Part shown: piece by piece, positions 44,884-53,428 of the stretch
Layout of the letters: each line of letters opens with the position of its first letter
Numbering within the stretch: the stretch's first letter is position 1
Assembly (NCBI GenBank): GCA_018241225.1
Contig: JAFEEG010000002.1
Location: 62,001-126,000, forward strand
Reading direction: 5' to 3'
Origin: Pseudomonadota bacterium
GTDB taxonomy: Bacteria; Pseudomonadota; Gammaproteobacteria; Burkholderiales; Burkholderiaceae_C
DNA length: 64,000 nt
Notes under the pieces: model-generated
What the model saw: the letters and a program-made list of their open reading frames with translations, nothing else
Databases searched by the model: none
Told to the model about the DNA's origin: nothing
Program-made: the position numbers and the translations under genes

Positions 44884-46598
44884 CGTCCTTCTTCGTCCTG
44901 ATCGACCACCTGCTCGAAGCCACCATGCCGCACCTGGTGGCGGCGCCGATCCTGCTGCCGCTGCTCACCGCCGGGCTGATGCTCACGCTGGAAGAGCGCC
45001 ACCGGCGAATCAAGTCGGTGCTGACCGTGATCTCCGGGCTCATGGGCCTGCTGGTGGCGCTGGCGCTGCTGCGCTGGGTCAACGCGCCCAGCACCGGCGG
45101 CGGCCCGGGCTCCATCGGCGTGTACCTGCCGGGCAACTGGCGCGCGCCCTTCGGCATCGTGCTGGTGGCCGACCGGCTCTCGACCATGATGGTGGCGCTC
45201 ACCGGGGTGATCGCCTTCGCCGTGTCGATCTACTCCACCTCGCGCTGGGACCGCGCCGGCGTCCACTTCCACCCGCTGCTACAACTGCAGCTGATGGGGC
45301 TCAACGGCGCCTTCCTCACCGGCGACCTGTTCAACCTCTTCGTGTTCTTCGAGGTGATGCTGGCCGCCTCGTACGGGCTGCTGCTGCACGGCTCGGGCAA
45401 GCTGCGCGCGCGTGCCGGGCTGCACTACATCGCAATCAACCTTGCCGCATCGGCGCTCTTTCTCATCGGCGCGGCCATGATGTATGGCGCCACCGGCACG
45501 CTGAACATGGCGGACCTGGGCGTGCGCATTGCGCAGTTGCAGCCGGCCGACCGCGGCCTGGTGCATGCGGCCGGCGCCATCCTGGCCGTTGCCTTCTTCG
45601 CCAAGGCCGGTGCCTGGCCCCTGAACTTCTGGCTGGTGCCGGCCTACAGCGCGGCCGTGCAGCCGGTCAGCGCCGTCTTCACGCTGCTGACCAAGCTGGG
45701 CGTGTACACGGTGCTGCGGCTGTGGACGCTGTTCTTCGTGGCCGACTCCACCGTGTCCAGCGGCTACTTCGGGCAGAACGTGCTCATTGCCGTCGGGTTG
45801 TTCACGCTCTTCGTGGCGGCACTTGGCACCATCGGCACGCAGCGCCTGGCCAACCTGGCAAGCTTTGGCGTGCTCATGTCGGCCGGCACGCTGCTGACCG
45901 CCATCGGGTTGGCGCAGCCGGGCGTGTGGGCTGGTGCGTTCTACTACCTGCTCAGCTCCACGCTGGCGGCCGCCGGCTTCTTCCTGCTCATCGACATGAT
46001 CGAGCGCTGGCGCAATGCCGGCTCCAGCATCGCGGCCTTCGAGACCGCAGGCGCCGCGCCCTTCCTGGCAGAAGACCTCAAGCCCCTGAGCGACGTCAAC
46101 CTGGACGATGACGAGCAGGCCCTCTACGGGCGCGCCATTCCTGCCGGCGTCGCCTTCCTGGGCCTGGCCTTCGTGTTCTGCACGCTGCTGCTGGCCGGGT
46201 TGCCGCCGCTGTCGGGCTTCGTGGGCAAGTTCGCCATGCTGTCGGGGGTGATGAAGTCGCCAACGCTCACCGCCGCGGGCTGGACCTTCCTGGTGCTGAT
46301 GCTGGTCTCCGGCTTCTTCACGCTGGTGGCCTTCAGCCGTGCGGGCATCCGGCATTTCTGGACCACGCCCGAGGGCGGCCAGCCCACCTTGCGCGCACTG
46401 GAGGTCCTGCCGGTGGCGGCGCTGCTGGGCGCCAGCCTGGCCCTGACCATCGGGGCCGGCCCGGTGATGCACCATGCACAGGCCACGGCGCAGGAGTTGC
46501 GCTCACCGCAGGACTACCGGCGCGCCGTCATGACGGCGCGCCAGAAGCCCTCGCCCACGCCCTCCCCCAGCGCACCGGCCGGAGGCCAGCCGCCATGA
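44880..46598 (+). CDS. mrpD: Mrp antiporter subunit D
   Basis: 572 aa, NuoM/N-like proton-pumping subunit. Visible: 'DRLSTMMVALTGVIAFAVSI', LTGDLFNLFVFFEVMLAASY, HYIAINLAASALFLIGAAMM, AGAWPLNFWLVPAYSAA and TLLLAGLPPLSGFVGKFAML. The C-terminal tail is long and Pro/Gln-rich. Overlaps mrpC and mrpE starts by 4 bp each. Confidence 0.94.
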   Translation: MTSFFVLIDHLLEATMPHLVAAPILLPLLTAGLMLTLEERHRRIKSVLTVISGLMGLLVALALLRWVNAPSTGGGPGSIGVYLPGNWRAPFGIVLVADRLSTMMVALTGVIAFAVSIYSTSRWDRAGVHFHPLLQLQLMGLNGAFLTGDLFNLFVFFEVMLAASYGLLLHGSGKLRARAGLHYIAINLAASALFLIGAAMMYGATGTLNMADLGVRIAQLQPADRGLVHAAGAILAVAFFAKAGAWPLNFWLVPAYSAAVQPVSAVFTLLTKLGVYTVLRLWTLFFVADSTVSSGYFGQNVLIAVGLFTLFVAALGTIGTQRLANLASFGVLMSAGTLLTAIGLAQPGVWAGAFYYLLSSTLAAAGFFLLIDMIERWRNAGSSIAAFETAGAAPFLAEDLKPLSDVNLDDDEQALYGRAIPAGVAFLGLAFVFCTLLLAGLPPLSGFVGKFAMLSGVMKSPTLTAAGWTFLVLMLVSGFFTLVAFSRAGIRHFWTTPEGGQPTLRALEVLPVAALLGASLALTIGAGPVMHHAQATAQELRSPQDYRRAVMTARQKPSPTPSPSAPAGGQPP

Positions 46599-47086
46599 AG
46601 CGCTGGTTGCCCTCGCCCATTCTTTCGCTGGCGTTGTTCGCCGTGTGGGTGCTGCTGAACCAGTCGCTGCACCCGGCCACGCTGCTGCTTGCCGCCGTGC
46701 TGGCGGTGGGCGTGCCGCTGCTCACCCAAAGCCTGCGGCCCAAGGAGACCTCGGTCAAGCGCCCGCTGGTGGCGCTCAGGCTCACGGGCCATGTCATGCA
46801 AGACCTGCTGCAGTCGGCCTGGGACGTGGCCCGGCTGCTGCTCACCCGGCGCACGGCCAACATCGCCTCGCACTTCATCCACATTCCGCTGGACATGCGC
46901 GACCCCAGCGGCCTGGCGGTGCTGGCGATGATCTTCTGCCTGACGCCCGGCACCGCCTGGGCCGAGCTGTCGCTGGACCGCGCCACGCTCATCATCCACG
47001 TGTTCGACCTGCAGGACGACGCGGCCTTCATCGAGCTCATCAAGACGCGCTACGAGCGTCCCCTCATGGAGATCTTCGAGTCATGA
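46595..47086 (+). CDS. mrpE: Mrp antiporter subunit E
   Basis: 163 aa. N-terminal helices (LSLALFAVWVLLNQSLHPAT; LLLAAVLAVGVPLLT), then FCLTPGTAWAELSLDRATLI, the MrpE motif, and a soluble C-terminal domain with HVFDLQDDAAFIELIK. Overlaps mrpF start by 4 bp. Confidence 0.92.
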   Translation: MKRWLPSPILSLALFAVWVLLNQSLHPATLLLAAVLAVGVPLLTQSLRPKETSVKRPLVALRLTGHVMQDLLQSAWDVARLLLTRRTANIASHFIHIPLDMRDPSGLAVLAMIFCLTPGTAWAELSLDRATLIIHVFDLQDDAAFIELIKTRYERPLMEIFES

Positions 47087-47361
47087 CCCCCGTTCTCTTC
47101 TGGTGCCTGAAGCTCGCGCTGCTGCTCCTGGCGGTGGCCATGCTGTGCGCGCTGTACCGGCTTCTGGCGGGCCCCGCCGCGCAAGATCGCATCACCGCGC
47201 TGGACTGCCTCTACATCAACGGCATGCTGATGATGCTGGTGCTGGGCATCAACTATTCGAGCAACGTGTACTTCGAGGCGGCGATGCTCATCGCGCTGTT
47301 CGGCTTCGTGGGTTCCACATCGCTGGCCAAGTTCCTCTTGCGCGGGGAGGTCATCGAATGA
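47083..47361 (+). CDS. mrpF: Mrp antiporter subunit F
   Basis: 92 aa, three helices (CLKLALLLLAVAMLCALYRL; ALDCLYINGMLMMLVLGI; AAMLIALFGFVGSTSLAKFL). The RLLAGPAAQDRITALD loop is the MrpF signature. Its stop overlaps mrpG. Confidence 0.93.
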   Translation: MTPVLFWCLKLALLLLAVAMLCALYRLLAGPAAQDRITALDCLYINGMLMMLVLGINYSSNVYFEAAMLIALFGFVGSTSLAKFLLRGEVIE

Positions 47362-47750
47362 CCGAAGACTTCATCCTCGGCCCGCTGCCCCTGTGGGCCG
47401 AGATCGTCACCGGCGTGTTCGCCGTGCTGGGCGCCGCGTTCGCGGCCATCGGCTCCTTCGGGCTGGTGCGCCTGCCCACCTTCTTCCGCCGCATTCATGC
47501 GCCGACGCTGGGCGCCACGGTGGGCGTGTGGAGCCTGACGATCGCGACCATCGTGTACTTCTCGGTGCAGGGCCACAGCCTGTTCGTGCATGCGATCCTG
47601 ATCGCGGTGTTCGTGGCGCTCACAGCCCCGGTCACCACCATCTTCCTGGTGCGCGCCGCGCTGTTTCGCGCGCGCACCACCGATGTGGGCCAGAAGAAGG
47701 TGCCGCCGCCCTCCACATCCAGGCCGCGCGACAGCAACCCACCGGCCTGA
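47358..47750 (+). CDS. mrpG: Mrp antiporter subunit G
   Basis: 130 aa, three helices (WAEIVTGVFAVLGAAFAAIG; VGVWSLTIATIVYFSV; ILIAVFVALTAPVTTIFLVR). GLVRLPTFFRRIHAPTLGAT and VTTIFLVRAALFR are MrpG-specific. The C-terminal Pro/Ser tail is extended. LysR gene follows 22 bp later, same strand. Confidence 0.93.
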   Translation: MTEDFILGPLPLWAEIVTGVFAVLGAAFAAIGSFGLVRLPTFFRRIHAPTLGATVGVWSLTIATIVYFSVQGHSLFVHAILIAVFVALTAPVTTIFLVRAALFRARTTDVGQKKVPPPSTSRPRDSNPPA

Positions 47751-47772
47751 ACGAGCGCGGCAACGCGGCAGC

Positions 47773-48699
47773 ATGAACCTCACCCTGCGCCAGCTGCGCG
47801 CCTTCATCGCGGTGGCCGACTGCGCCAGCTTCACCGAGGCGGCCAAGCAGCTGCACCTGACGCAGGCGGCCATGAGCGTGCTGGTGCGCGAGCTGGAATC
47901 CGAGCTGGGCGTGCGCCTGCTGGACCGCAACACGCGGCGCGTGGAGCTGTCGGAGGCCGGCCGCGACCTCTACCCCTTTGCCCAGCGCATGCTCAGCGAA
48001 CTCGACGATGCCGTGCACAGCGTGGGCGAGCTGCGCGACAAGAAGAAGGGCCTGCTGCGCGTGGCCGCGCCGCAGATGATGGCCTGCACGCTGATGCCGC
48101 AGGTGATTGCCGCTTACCGCGAACGCTATCCGGACGTGGAAGTCCGGCTCCTGGACACGGTGCCCGAGCAGATGCTGGAGCGGGTGCTGGCCGGCCAGTC
48201 GGAACTGGCCATCGGCCCCGACGTGGTGGCGCCACCCGAGGTGCAGCGCCGGCCGCTGCTGCGCGACCGCCATCACTTTATCTGCAAGCCCGATCATCCC
48301 TTGGCGCGCAAGAAGCAGGTGCGCTGGCGCGAGCTGGCGGGGCTGCCCTTCATCGCGCCCACGCACGACTTCATGCGCCGGCTGGAGCCTGAACTGGCGG
48401 CGGCGGGCCTTGCCACGCCCCTGATGCTGTTGCCGGTGCACCAGGTGTCCTACATGACGACCGCCCTGGGCCTGGTGGCGGCCGGGCTGGGCGTGACGGC
48501 GTGCCCCTCGTATTCCGCACCGCTGGTGCAGGGTCACGGCCTGGTGATGCGGCCGCTGGCCGAACCGGTGTTCTACCGCGAGGTGTGCATCTTCAACGCA
48601 GCCGCCAGGTCGTTGTCGCCGGCGGCGCAGAGCTTTGTCGAGTTCATCACTGCGTTCGTGATGACGACGACAGCGACGAAGAAGACCGGCAAGCCCTAG
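47773..48699 (+). CDS. LysR-type transcriptional regulator
   Basis: 308 aa. The winged HTH is 'LRQLRAFIAVADCASFTEAA', KQLHLTQAAMSVLVRELESE, GVRLLDRNTRRVELSEAG; the rest is a substrate-binding fold with CysB-like effector cleft. It follows mrpG by 22 bp on the same strand, so may be co-transcribed with mrp, or regulate the convergent Bug gene. A shared terminator-like hairpin lies at its end. Effector unknown. Confidence 0.93.
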   Translation: MNLTLRQLRAFIAVADCASFTEAAKQLHLTQAAMSVLVRELESELGVRLLDRNTRRVELSEAGRDLYPFAQRMLSELDDAVHSVGELRDKKKGLLRVAAPQMMACTLMPQVIAAYRERYPDVEVRLLDTVPEQMLERVLAGQSELAIGPDVVAPPEVQRRPLLRDRHHFICKPDHPLARKKQVRWRELAGLPFIAPTHDFMRRLEPELAAAGLATPLMLLPVHQVSYMTTALGLVAAGLGVTACPSYSAPLVQGHGLVMRPLAEPVFYREVCIFNAAARSLSPAAQSFVEFITAFVMTTTATKKTGKP

Positions 48700-48710
48700 C
48701 CGGCCTTCTT
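48679..48710. terminator. Bidirectional terminator-like hairpin between LysR and Bug genes
   Basis: AAGAAG-A-CCGGC pairs with GCCGG-C-CTTCTT around an 8-nt loop (one mismatch). It spans the LysR stop and serves two convergent genes, with CTTCTT/AAGAAG rather than a long T tract. Confidence 0.5.
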
Positions 48711-48723
48711 GCGCGGGCCCGTC

Positions 48724-49716
48724 TTACTCGATGGTGGCGCCCGAGGCCTGCACGATGCCCTTCCACTTCTCGTAGTCGGTCTTGAGCAGGCTGCCGAACT
48801 GTTCAGGCGTCATCGTCTGCGGCTCGGCGCCCTGGTCATGGATGGCCTGCTTCACGTCGGGCATTGCCAGCAGCTTGTTCACCTCGGCATTGACCTTGGC
48901 CACGATCTCGGGCGAAGTGCCGGCCGGCAGGAACAGGCCATACCAGGTGCTCACGTCGAAGTCCTTGTAGCCCTGCTCCGCCACGGTGGGCACGTCGGGC
49001 AGCGTGGTGCTGCGCTTGGCCGAGGTCACGGCCAGCGGACGCAGCTTGCCCGACTTGATCTGCGCCATGGCCGAGGGCAGCGAGGACACCATCAGGTCCA
49101 CGTTGCCGGCCAGCACGTCCATCATCGCGGCGTTGGAGCCCTTGTACGGTACGTGGCGGATCTTGATATTGGCCGCGCTCTTGAAGATCTCGCCGGCCAG
49201 GTGGATGGTGGTGCCGTTGCCGGGCGAGCCGAAGGTGATGGCATCGGGCTGGGCGCGCGCGGCGTCGACCACGTCCTTCAGGGTCTTGAACTTCGATTCG
49301 GTGCGCGTGACGATCACCACCGGGGTGTAGGCCACGTGGGCCACGGCGACGAAGTCCTTGACGGGGTTGAAGCTCAGGTTCTTGTAGAGCCAGGGCGCAA
49401 CGACCATGTTGTCCTTCTGGCCCATGACCATGTCGTAGCCGGTGGGCGCGGCGCGCGCGGCTTCGGCAATGCCGATGGTGCCGCCGGCGCCGGCACGGTT
49501 GTCGGGCACGACGTTCCACTTGCTCACTTCGTTGAGCTTGGTGGCCACCAGGCGCGACAGGATGTCGGTGCCGCCTCCGGGCGGGAAAGGCACGATCAGG
49601 CGAACGGGCTTGGTGGGGTAGTTGGCGGCGGCGCCTTGCTGGGCATGGGCGGGCGCCACGGAAAGGGCCAGCGCGAAGCCGGCCGCGGAGAGCAGCAATC
49701 TGCGGGTGGTGTTCAT
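48724..49716 (-). CDS. Bug-family (TctC-like) solute-binding receptor
   Basis: 330 aa. Signal peptide RRLLLSAAGFALALSVAPAHA; the Bug signatures YPTKPVRLIVPFPPGGGTD and NVVPDNRAGAGGTIG, then VDLMVSSLPSAMAQIKSGKL and LPDVPTVAEQGYKDFDVSTW. In Burkholderiales such receptors feed TctAB permeases; no tctAB lies nearby, so it is one of the many orphan Bug proteins. Likely binds a small carboxylate. Confidence 0.93.
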   Translation of the reverse strand: MNTTRRLLLSAAGFALALSVAPAHAQQGAAANYPTKPVRLIVPFPPGGGTDILSRLVATKLNEVSKWNVVPDNRAGAGGTIGIAEAARAAPTGYDMVMGQKDNMVVAPWLYKNLSFNPVKDFVAVAHVAYTPVVIVTRTESKFKTLKDVVDAARAQPDAITFGSPGNGTTIHLAGEIFKSAANIKIRHVPYKGSNAAMMDVLAGNVDLMVSSLPSAMAQIKSGKLRPLAVTSAKRSTTLPDVPTVAEQGYKDFDVSTWYGLFLPAGTSPEIVAKVNAEVNKLLAMPDVKQAIHDQGAEPQTMTPEQFGSLLKTDYEKWKGIVQASGATIE

Positions 49717-49816
49717 GGGGATGTCTCTTGTCTGGGGGAGGTGGCGCCGCAGTTTGCAGGAGACAGGGGGCCCACCTCTTCTCGATTCGAGATTGGCCCC
49801 ATAGCCAAACGAGATA

Positions 49817-50284
49817 TCAGGAACTCGGGCTGGGAACGAGATGGCCGTCCCTGGCCGGGCTGGCGGCCGGTGCGGGCGTGGCGGGTTTGCCGGTGGCCGC
49901 GGCCACTGGCACCGCGGCGTCGCGCCTGGTCAGCTTGCCGTCGACCGTCGCGCCGCAATCCATGCGCAGTTGCGAATACTCGATGTTGCCCGTGACATGG
50001 GCGTTGGCCTGCAGGTCGACGAAATGATCGGCGATCACGTCACCGACGATGGTGCCGTTGACGATCAGGTCGTAGCCGCGCACGTTGCCGGTGATCTTGC
50101 CGTGCTCGCTCACCACCAGCAGCGCCTGGCTGTCGGCCTTGCCGGTCACGTTGCCCTTGATGTGGCCGTCCATGCGCAGGCCTTCGGCGAATTCGAGGTC
50201 GCCAGCGATCACGACGTCGCGCGCGATCAGGGTGGTGAACTTGGTCCGGCGGACATCGGGCGAGATTTTCTTGCTTCCAAACAT
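49817..50284 (-). CDS. Bactofilin (polymer-forming cytoskeletal protein)
   Basis: 155 aa. The core RRTKFTTLIARDVVIAGDLE through VDGKLTRRD has the repeating beta-helix pattern (GHIKGNVTGKAD; GKITGNVRGYDLIVNGTIVG; DLQANAHVTGNIEYSQLRM) of DUF583/bactofilins. Disordered Ala/Pro tail. Bactofilins self-assemble into membrane-linked filaments that recruit cell-wall enzymes. It lies 38 bp downstream of a coiled-coil gene and next to an M23 peptidase. Confidence 0.92.
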   Translation of the reverse strand: MFGSKKISPDVRRTKFTTLIARDVVIAGDLEFAEGLRMDGHIKGNVTGKADSQALLVVSEHGKITGNVRGYDLIVNGTIVGDVIADHFVDLQANAHVTGNIEYSQLRMDCGATVDGKLTRRDAAVPVAAATGKPATPAPAASPARDGHLVPSPSS

Positions 50285-50322
50285 GAGGTTTCTTCTTCTC
50301 TGAATTCTTTTGAAGAGCGTCG

Positions 50323-50679
50323 TCAGCGGCGCGGCTGCGGCGTCTGGCCGCGCAGGAAGCGCAGTTCCTCGCTCAACCGCCGGACTTCGGCCGCCGATGC
50401 GTCGGCAGTCTCCTGCACGGCCGTTCGCGCCGCCACCTCCTGCTGCAGCGCGAGACGGGTGCGCGTCAGCTCCAGCTGGGCCTGATCGTCTTGCGGCGCT
50501 GTCGTGCAAGGCACGCATGCCGGGCCCGGCGCCCGCGCATAGCCGATGGCGGCTGCGGCGCCCAGCGCAAGACAGGCCGCGCAGCAAACCATCCATCTGC
50601 CAAGGCCTGCAATGCGCGAGCGGCGTGGCTGGGGGGCGTACGCGCCGCGGGTGAGATGGTCGAAGCTGCGCTCAGCCAT
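50323..50679 (-). CDS. Small membrane-anchored coiled-coil protein in bactofilin/M23 cluster
   Basis: 118 aa. MAERSFDHLTRGAYAP begins a basic cytoplasmic segment; one membrane helix follows (WMVCCAACLALGAAAAIGYA), then a likely coiled coil (AQLELTRTRLALQQEVAART...ADASAAEVRRLSEELRFLRG) ending in a proline/arginine tail. Its start overlaps the M23 stop by 8 bp. I do not recognise a family; position suggests a linker between the bactofilin filament and the periplasmic peptidase. Confidence 0.7.
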   Translation of the reverse strand: MAERSFDHLTRGAYAPQPRRSRIAGLGRWMVCCAACLALGAAAAIGYARAPGPACVPCTTAPQDDQAQLELTRTRLALQQEVAARTAVQETADASAAEVRRLSEELRFLRGQTPQPRR

Positions 50680-51649
50680 CGATGGGATCGGCGAACAGGG
50701 CCATGTAGCCGGCCGGGTTGATGGGCGAGCCGTTCTCCAGCACCTCCATGTGCAGGTGCGGCCCGGTCGAACGACCCGTCGATCCGACGTCGGCAATGTG
50801 CTGGCGCGGCAAGACCAGGTCGCCTTCGCGCACGGCCAGGCGCGATGCGTGCGCGTAGCGCGTCACGAGTCCGTTGCCGTGGTCGATTTCCACCACGTGT
50901 CCGTAGCCAGCCTTTTCGCCTGCGTAGATCACCCGGCCACCAGCCGTGGCAAGAATGGGCGTGCCGGTCGGCGCGGCCAGGTCGATGCCCGAATGAAAGC
51001 CCAGCCGGCTATTGAACGGGTCCATGCGGTTGCCAAACGACGAGCTGAAGCGAGCACCGTCGATGGGCGCACGCCCCGGAATCGATGCCCAGGCATTGGC
51101 GTGTGCAACGGCCTCGCGCTCGAGCACCGTCAGCAGCGTGCCGATGCAGTCGATCTGCTCTTGCATGAGCCTGGCATCGGCCTGTGCCTGCGACACAGGC
51201 GCTTGCGGGCAGTTGCGGGGCGGCAGCATCGGGCCGCCTTCTCCGTCGCGCTTGCTGACGTCGTCTGCCTTTCGCGGCGCGGCCTTCTTGTCGGCCAGGC
51301 GAGACTGCAGATGGCGCAGCTCGCCGAGCTGCTTGGCCAGATACGCGATGCGCGGCTCGAACTGCGCAACCGATGCATTGAGCTTGCCGATTTCGCCCAC
51401 CACGTAGTCGCGCGTTGCGCTGCGATGTGCGCTGCGGTCATCGCCCGGGGTGCCGCCAGGCACAGAAGACAGATGCATGCCGATGGCAACGCCAGCCGCA
51501 AGCGCAATCACTGAAAAGACAACGGCGGCGGTGCCCGCCATCGCCACTGCACTGCGGTGCGTGACGAAGCGAACCGAGCCGCTGCTCAAGCGACTCCTCG
51601 CGTCACCGAAGAATGAGAAAAACTGCTTCATCAACAAGAAAAAGAACAC
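50672..51649 (-). CDS. M23 family peptidoglycan endopeptidase, membrane-anchored
   Basis: 325 aa from GTG 51649 (GAGG 10 nt upstream), or 319 from ATG 51631. One membrane anchor (GTAAVVFSVIALAAGVAIGM), a helical region (YVVGEIGKLNASVAQFEPRI, LAKQLGELRHLQSRL), then the LytM/M23 domain: LGFHSGIDLAAPTGTPI (metal His/Asp), GYGHVVEIDHGNGLVTRYAH and the terminal GRSTGPHLHMEVLENG. All zinc ligands are intact, so it should be active, probably cleaving cross-links. A perfect hairpin overlaps its start. Confidence 0.9.
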   Translation of the reverse strand: MFFFLLMKQFFSFFGDARSRLSSGSVRFVTHRSAVAMAGTAAVVFSVIALAAGVAIGMHLSSVPGGTPGDDRSAHRSATRDYVVGEIGKLNASVAQFEPRIAYLAKQLGELRHLQSRLADKKAAPRKADDVSKRDGEGGPMLPPRNCPQAPVSQAQADARLMQEQIDCIGTLLTVLEREAVAHANAWASIPGRAPIDGARFSSSFGNRMDPFNSRLGFHSGIDLAAPTGTPILATAGGRVIYAGEKAGYGHVVEIDHGNGLVTRYAHASRLAVREGDLVLPRQHIADVGSTGRSTGPHLHMEVLENGSPINPAGYMALFADPIDG

Positions 51650-51670
51650 GAGGTCAATGCCTCGTGTTCT
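51643..51670 (-). promoter_or_regulatory. Perfect hairpin over the M23 peptidase start
   Basis: AGAACACGAGG pairs with CCTCGTGTTCT over a 6-nt loop (11-bp arms). On the minus strand it is followed by TTTTTCTTG just before ATG 51631, resembling a terminator or attenuator inside the leader; the only ribosome site, GAGG, is inside the stem. In the 51671-51783 remainder no gene is seen. Confidence 0.5.
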
Positions 51671-51783
51671 ATTTTCCGTTGACTCGGTGACTATTTCCGC
51701 GCAAACGGGCCAGCGTTACACGGCCTAGTGGCTTGCAGGAGACGCACGCACCGCGCGCCTATTGCTAAAGGGCTACCCGGCCT

Positions 51784-52791
51784 TCACTCCTGTAGTGATT
51801 TCGCATGCGCCACTTCCATCTCGCGAGGCAGTGGCACACCGTTCTTCACCGCAAGAATTTCCGCCATCACGCTCACCGCGATCTCCGGAGGGGTCTTGCT
51901 GCCGATGTAGATGCCGATGGGTCCGCGCAAGCGCGCGAGCGAACTTTCGGTTTGCTCGAAGTGCTCGATCATGCGATCGCGCCGGGCATGCGCATTGCGG
52001 CGCGAGCCGATGGCGCCCACGTAGAACGCATCGGTCTCCAGCGCCTCCAGCAGGGCCAGGTCGTCGAGCTTGGGGTCGTGCGTCAACGCCACCACGCAAC
52101 TGCGCCGGTCGGGGTTGAAGGTGCGCACCGCGTCGTCGGGCATTTCGGTGCTGATGGCAACACCGGGCACGTCCCACACGGTGCGGTATTCGGTGCGCGG
52201 GTCGCACAGCGTCACGGCAAAGCCGGAGAAGCGGGCCATCGTCGCCAGGTACTCGGCCAGCTGGCCGGCACCGATCAGCAGCATGCGGTACTCGGGGCCG
52301 AAGGTGTTGACCAGTTCGTCGTCGGTCACCTTCAACTCGGCCGGTGCCAGCGAGGGCGCCAGGCGCACGCTGCCATCTTTGAGCGAGACGGTGCGCTGCA
52401 TCATGTGGCCTTGCTCCAGCTCGGCCACCAGCGCCTGCAGTGCCTGCGCGTCGGGGTCGTATTCCAGCAGCAGCTCCAGCGTGCCGCCGCACGGCAGGCC
52501 GAAGCGATGCGCCTCGTCGGCCGTGATGCCGTACTTGACCATCGACGGCGCGCCGCTGGGCATGGCGTTGTCGGCGCCGTGGGCACGGCTGTAGCGGGCG
52601 ATCAGGTCGTCCTCGATGCAGCCACCCGAGACCGAGCCCACCACCGCGCCGTCTTCGGCCAGCGCCATGATCGAGCCCACGGGGCGCGGCGACGAGCCCC
52701 AGGTGCGCACCACCGTGGTCAGCAAGGCGCGCCGGCCGGCCAGGCGCCAATCGCGCAGGGTGCGCAGCACCATCACATCCAGGTTTTCCAT
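51784..52791 (-). CDS. XdhC/CoxI-family Mo-hydroxylase maturation factor
   Basis: 335 aa. The N-terminal XdhC domain (RALLTTVVRTWGSSPRPVGS; SGGCIEDDLI) and the C-terminal Rossmann domain (YRMLLIGAGQLAEYLATMAR; FYVGAIGSRRNAHARRDRM; LRGPIGIYIGSKTPPEIAVS) are complete. XdhC binds Mo-cofactor and promotes sulfuration and insertion in XdhB; the same is expected for the CoxL of this operon. It is the last gene of the coxSLMDEG-xdhC transcript. Confidence 0.93.
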   Translation of the reverse strand: MENLDVMVLRTLRDWRLAGRRALLTTVVRTWGSSPRPVGSIMALAEDGAVVGSVSGGCIEDDLIARYSRAHGADNAMPSGAPSMVKYGITADEAHRFGLPCGGTLELLLEYDPDAQALQALVAELEQGHMMQRTVSLKDGSVRLAPSLAPAELKVTDDELVNTFGPEYRMLLIGAGQLAEYLATMARFSGFAVTLCDPRTEYRTVWDVPGVAISTEMPDDAVRTFNPDRRSCVVALTHDPKLDDLALLEALETDAFYVGAIGSRRNAHARRDRMIEHFEQTESSLARLRGPIGIYIGSKTPPEIAVSVMAEILAVKNGVPLPREMEVAHAKSLQE

Positions 52792-52830
52792 ATCTCGAAT
52801 ATCTCGCGCTGCGAAAGAGCAGGTACTCAG

Positions 52831-53382
52831 TCAGTCCTTTTTGCCGCCCAGGCCCAGGCGCTCCCGCCAGCTGCGCTTGGCGGGTTCTTCGTCCCCTTCG
52901 CCGGCCACGGCGTCGGTCGCTTCGGCGGCGGCCGGTGCATGCAGTGCCTGCAGCTCCTGGTCGAAGCGCTTGAAGAAATCGTCGGCCATCGACTTGGCCG
53001 CGCCGTCGATGAGGCGCTGGCCCAACTGCGCCACCTTGCCGCCCACCTGCGCCTGCACCGTGTAGCCCAGCTCGCAACCGGCGTCGTTGGGTGCCAGGCT
53101 CACTTCAGACGCACCCTTGCCGAAGCCGGCCACGCCACCCTGGCCTTCGAAGGCCAGCTTGTAGCTGGCCGGCGGCTGCACTTCGCTGAGCGTGACCTTG
53201 CCGTTGAACTTGGCCGACACCGGGCCGACCTTCACCGCCATGGAGACGGCGTACTGCCCGTCGCCGGTGCTCTCGAACTTGTCGCATCCGGGAAGGCATT
53301 TCTTGAGCATCTCGGGATCGTTGAGCGCGTCCCATGCCTGCTGCTGCGTGACAGCCAGTTGCCGCGTGCCTTGCATGTCCAT
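52831..53382 (-). CDS. coxG: CoxG-family (SRPBCC) protein
   Basis: 183 aa. MQGTRQLAVTQQQAWDALND, LKKCLPGCDKFESTGDGQ and KVGPVSAKFNGKVTLSE define the CoxG/SRPBCC fold. CoxG anchors CO dehydrogenase to the membrane in Oligotropha; here, with a form II CoxL, a membrane-tethering or maturation role is inferred. The C-terminal charged tail ends RSWRERLGLGGKKD. AAGGAAG precedes ATG 53382. Confidence 0.9.
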   Translation of the reverse strand: MDMQGTRQLAVTQQQAWDALNDPEMLKKCLPGCDKFESTGDGQYAVSMAVKVGPVSAKFNGKVTLSEVQPPASYKLAFEGQGGVAGFGKGASEVSLAPNDAGCELGYTVQAQVGGKVAQLGQRLIDGAAKSMADDFFKRFDQELQALHAPAAAEATDAVAGEGDEEPAKRSWRERLGLGGKKD

Positions 53383-53428
53383 GCTGGTACTTCCTTGCTT
53401 GTGATGTGTGATGGATCGGGGGGAATGG

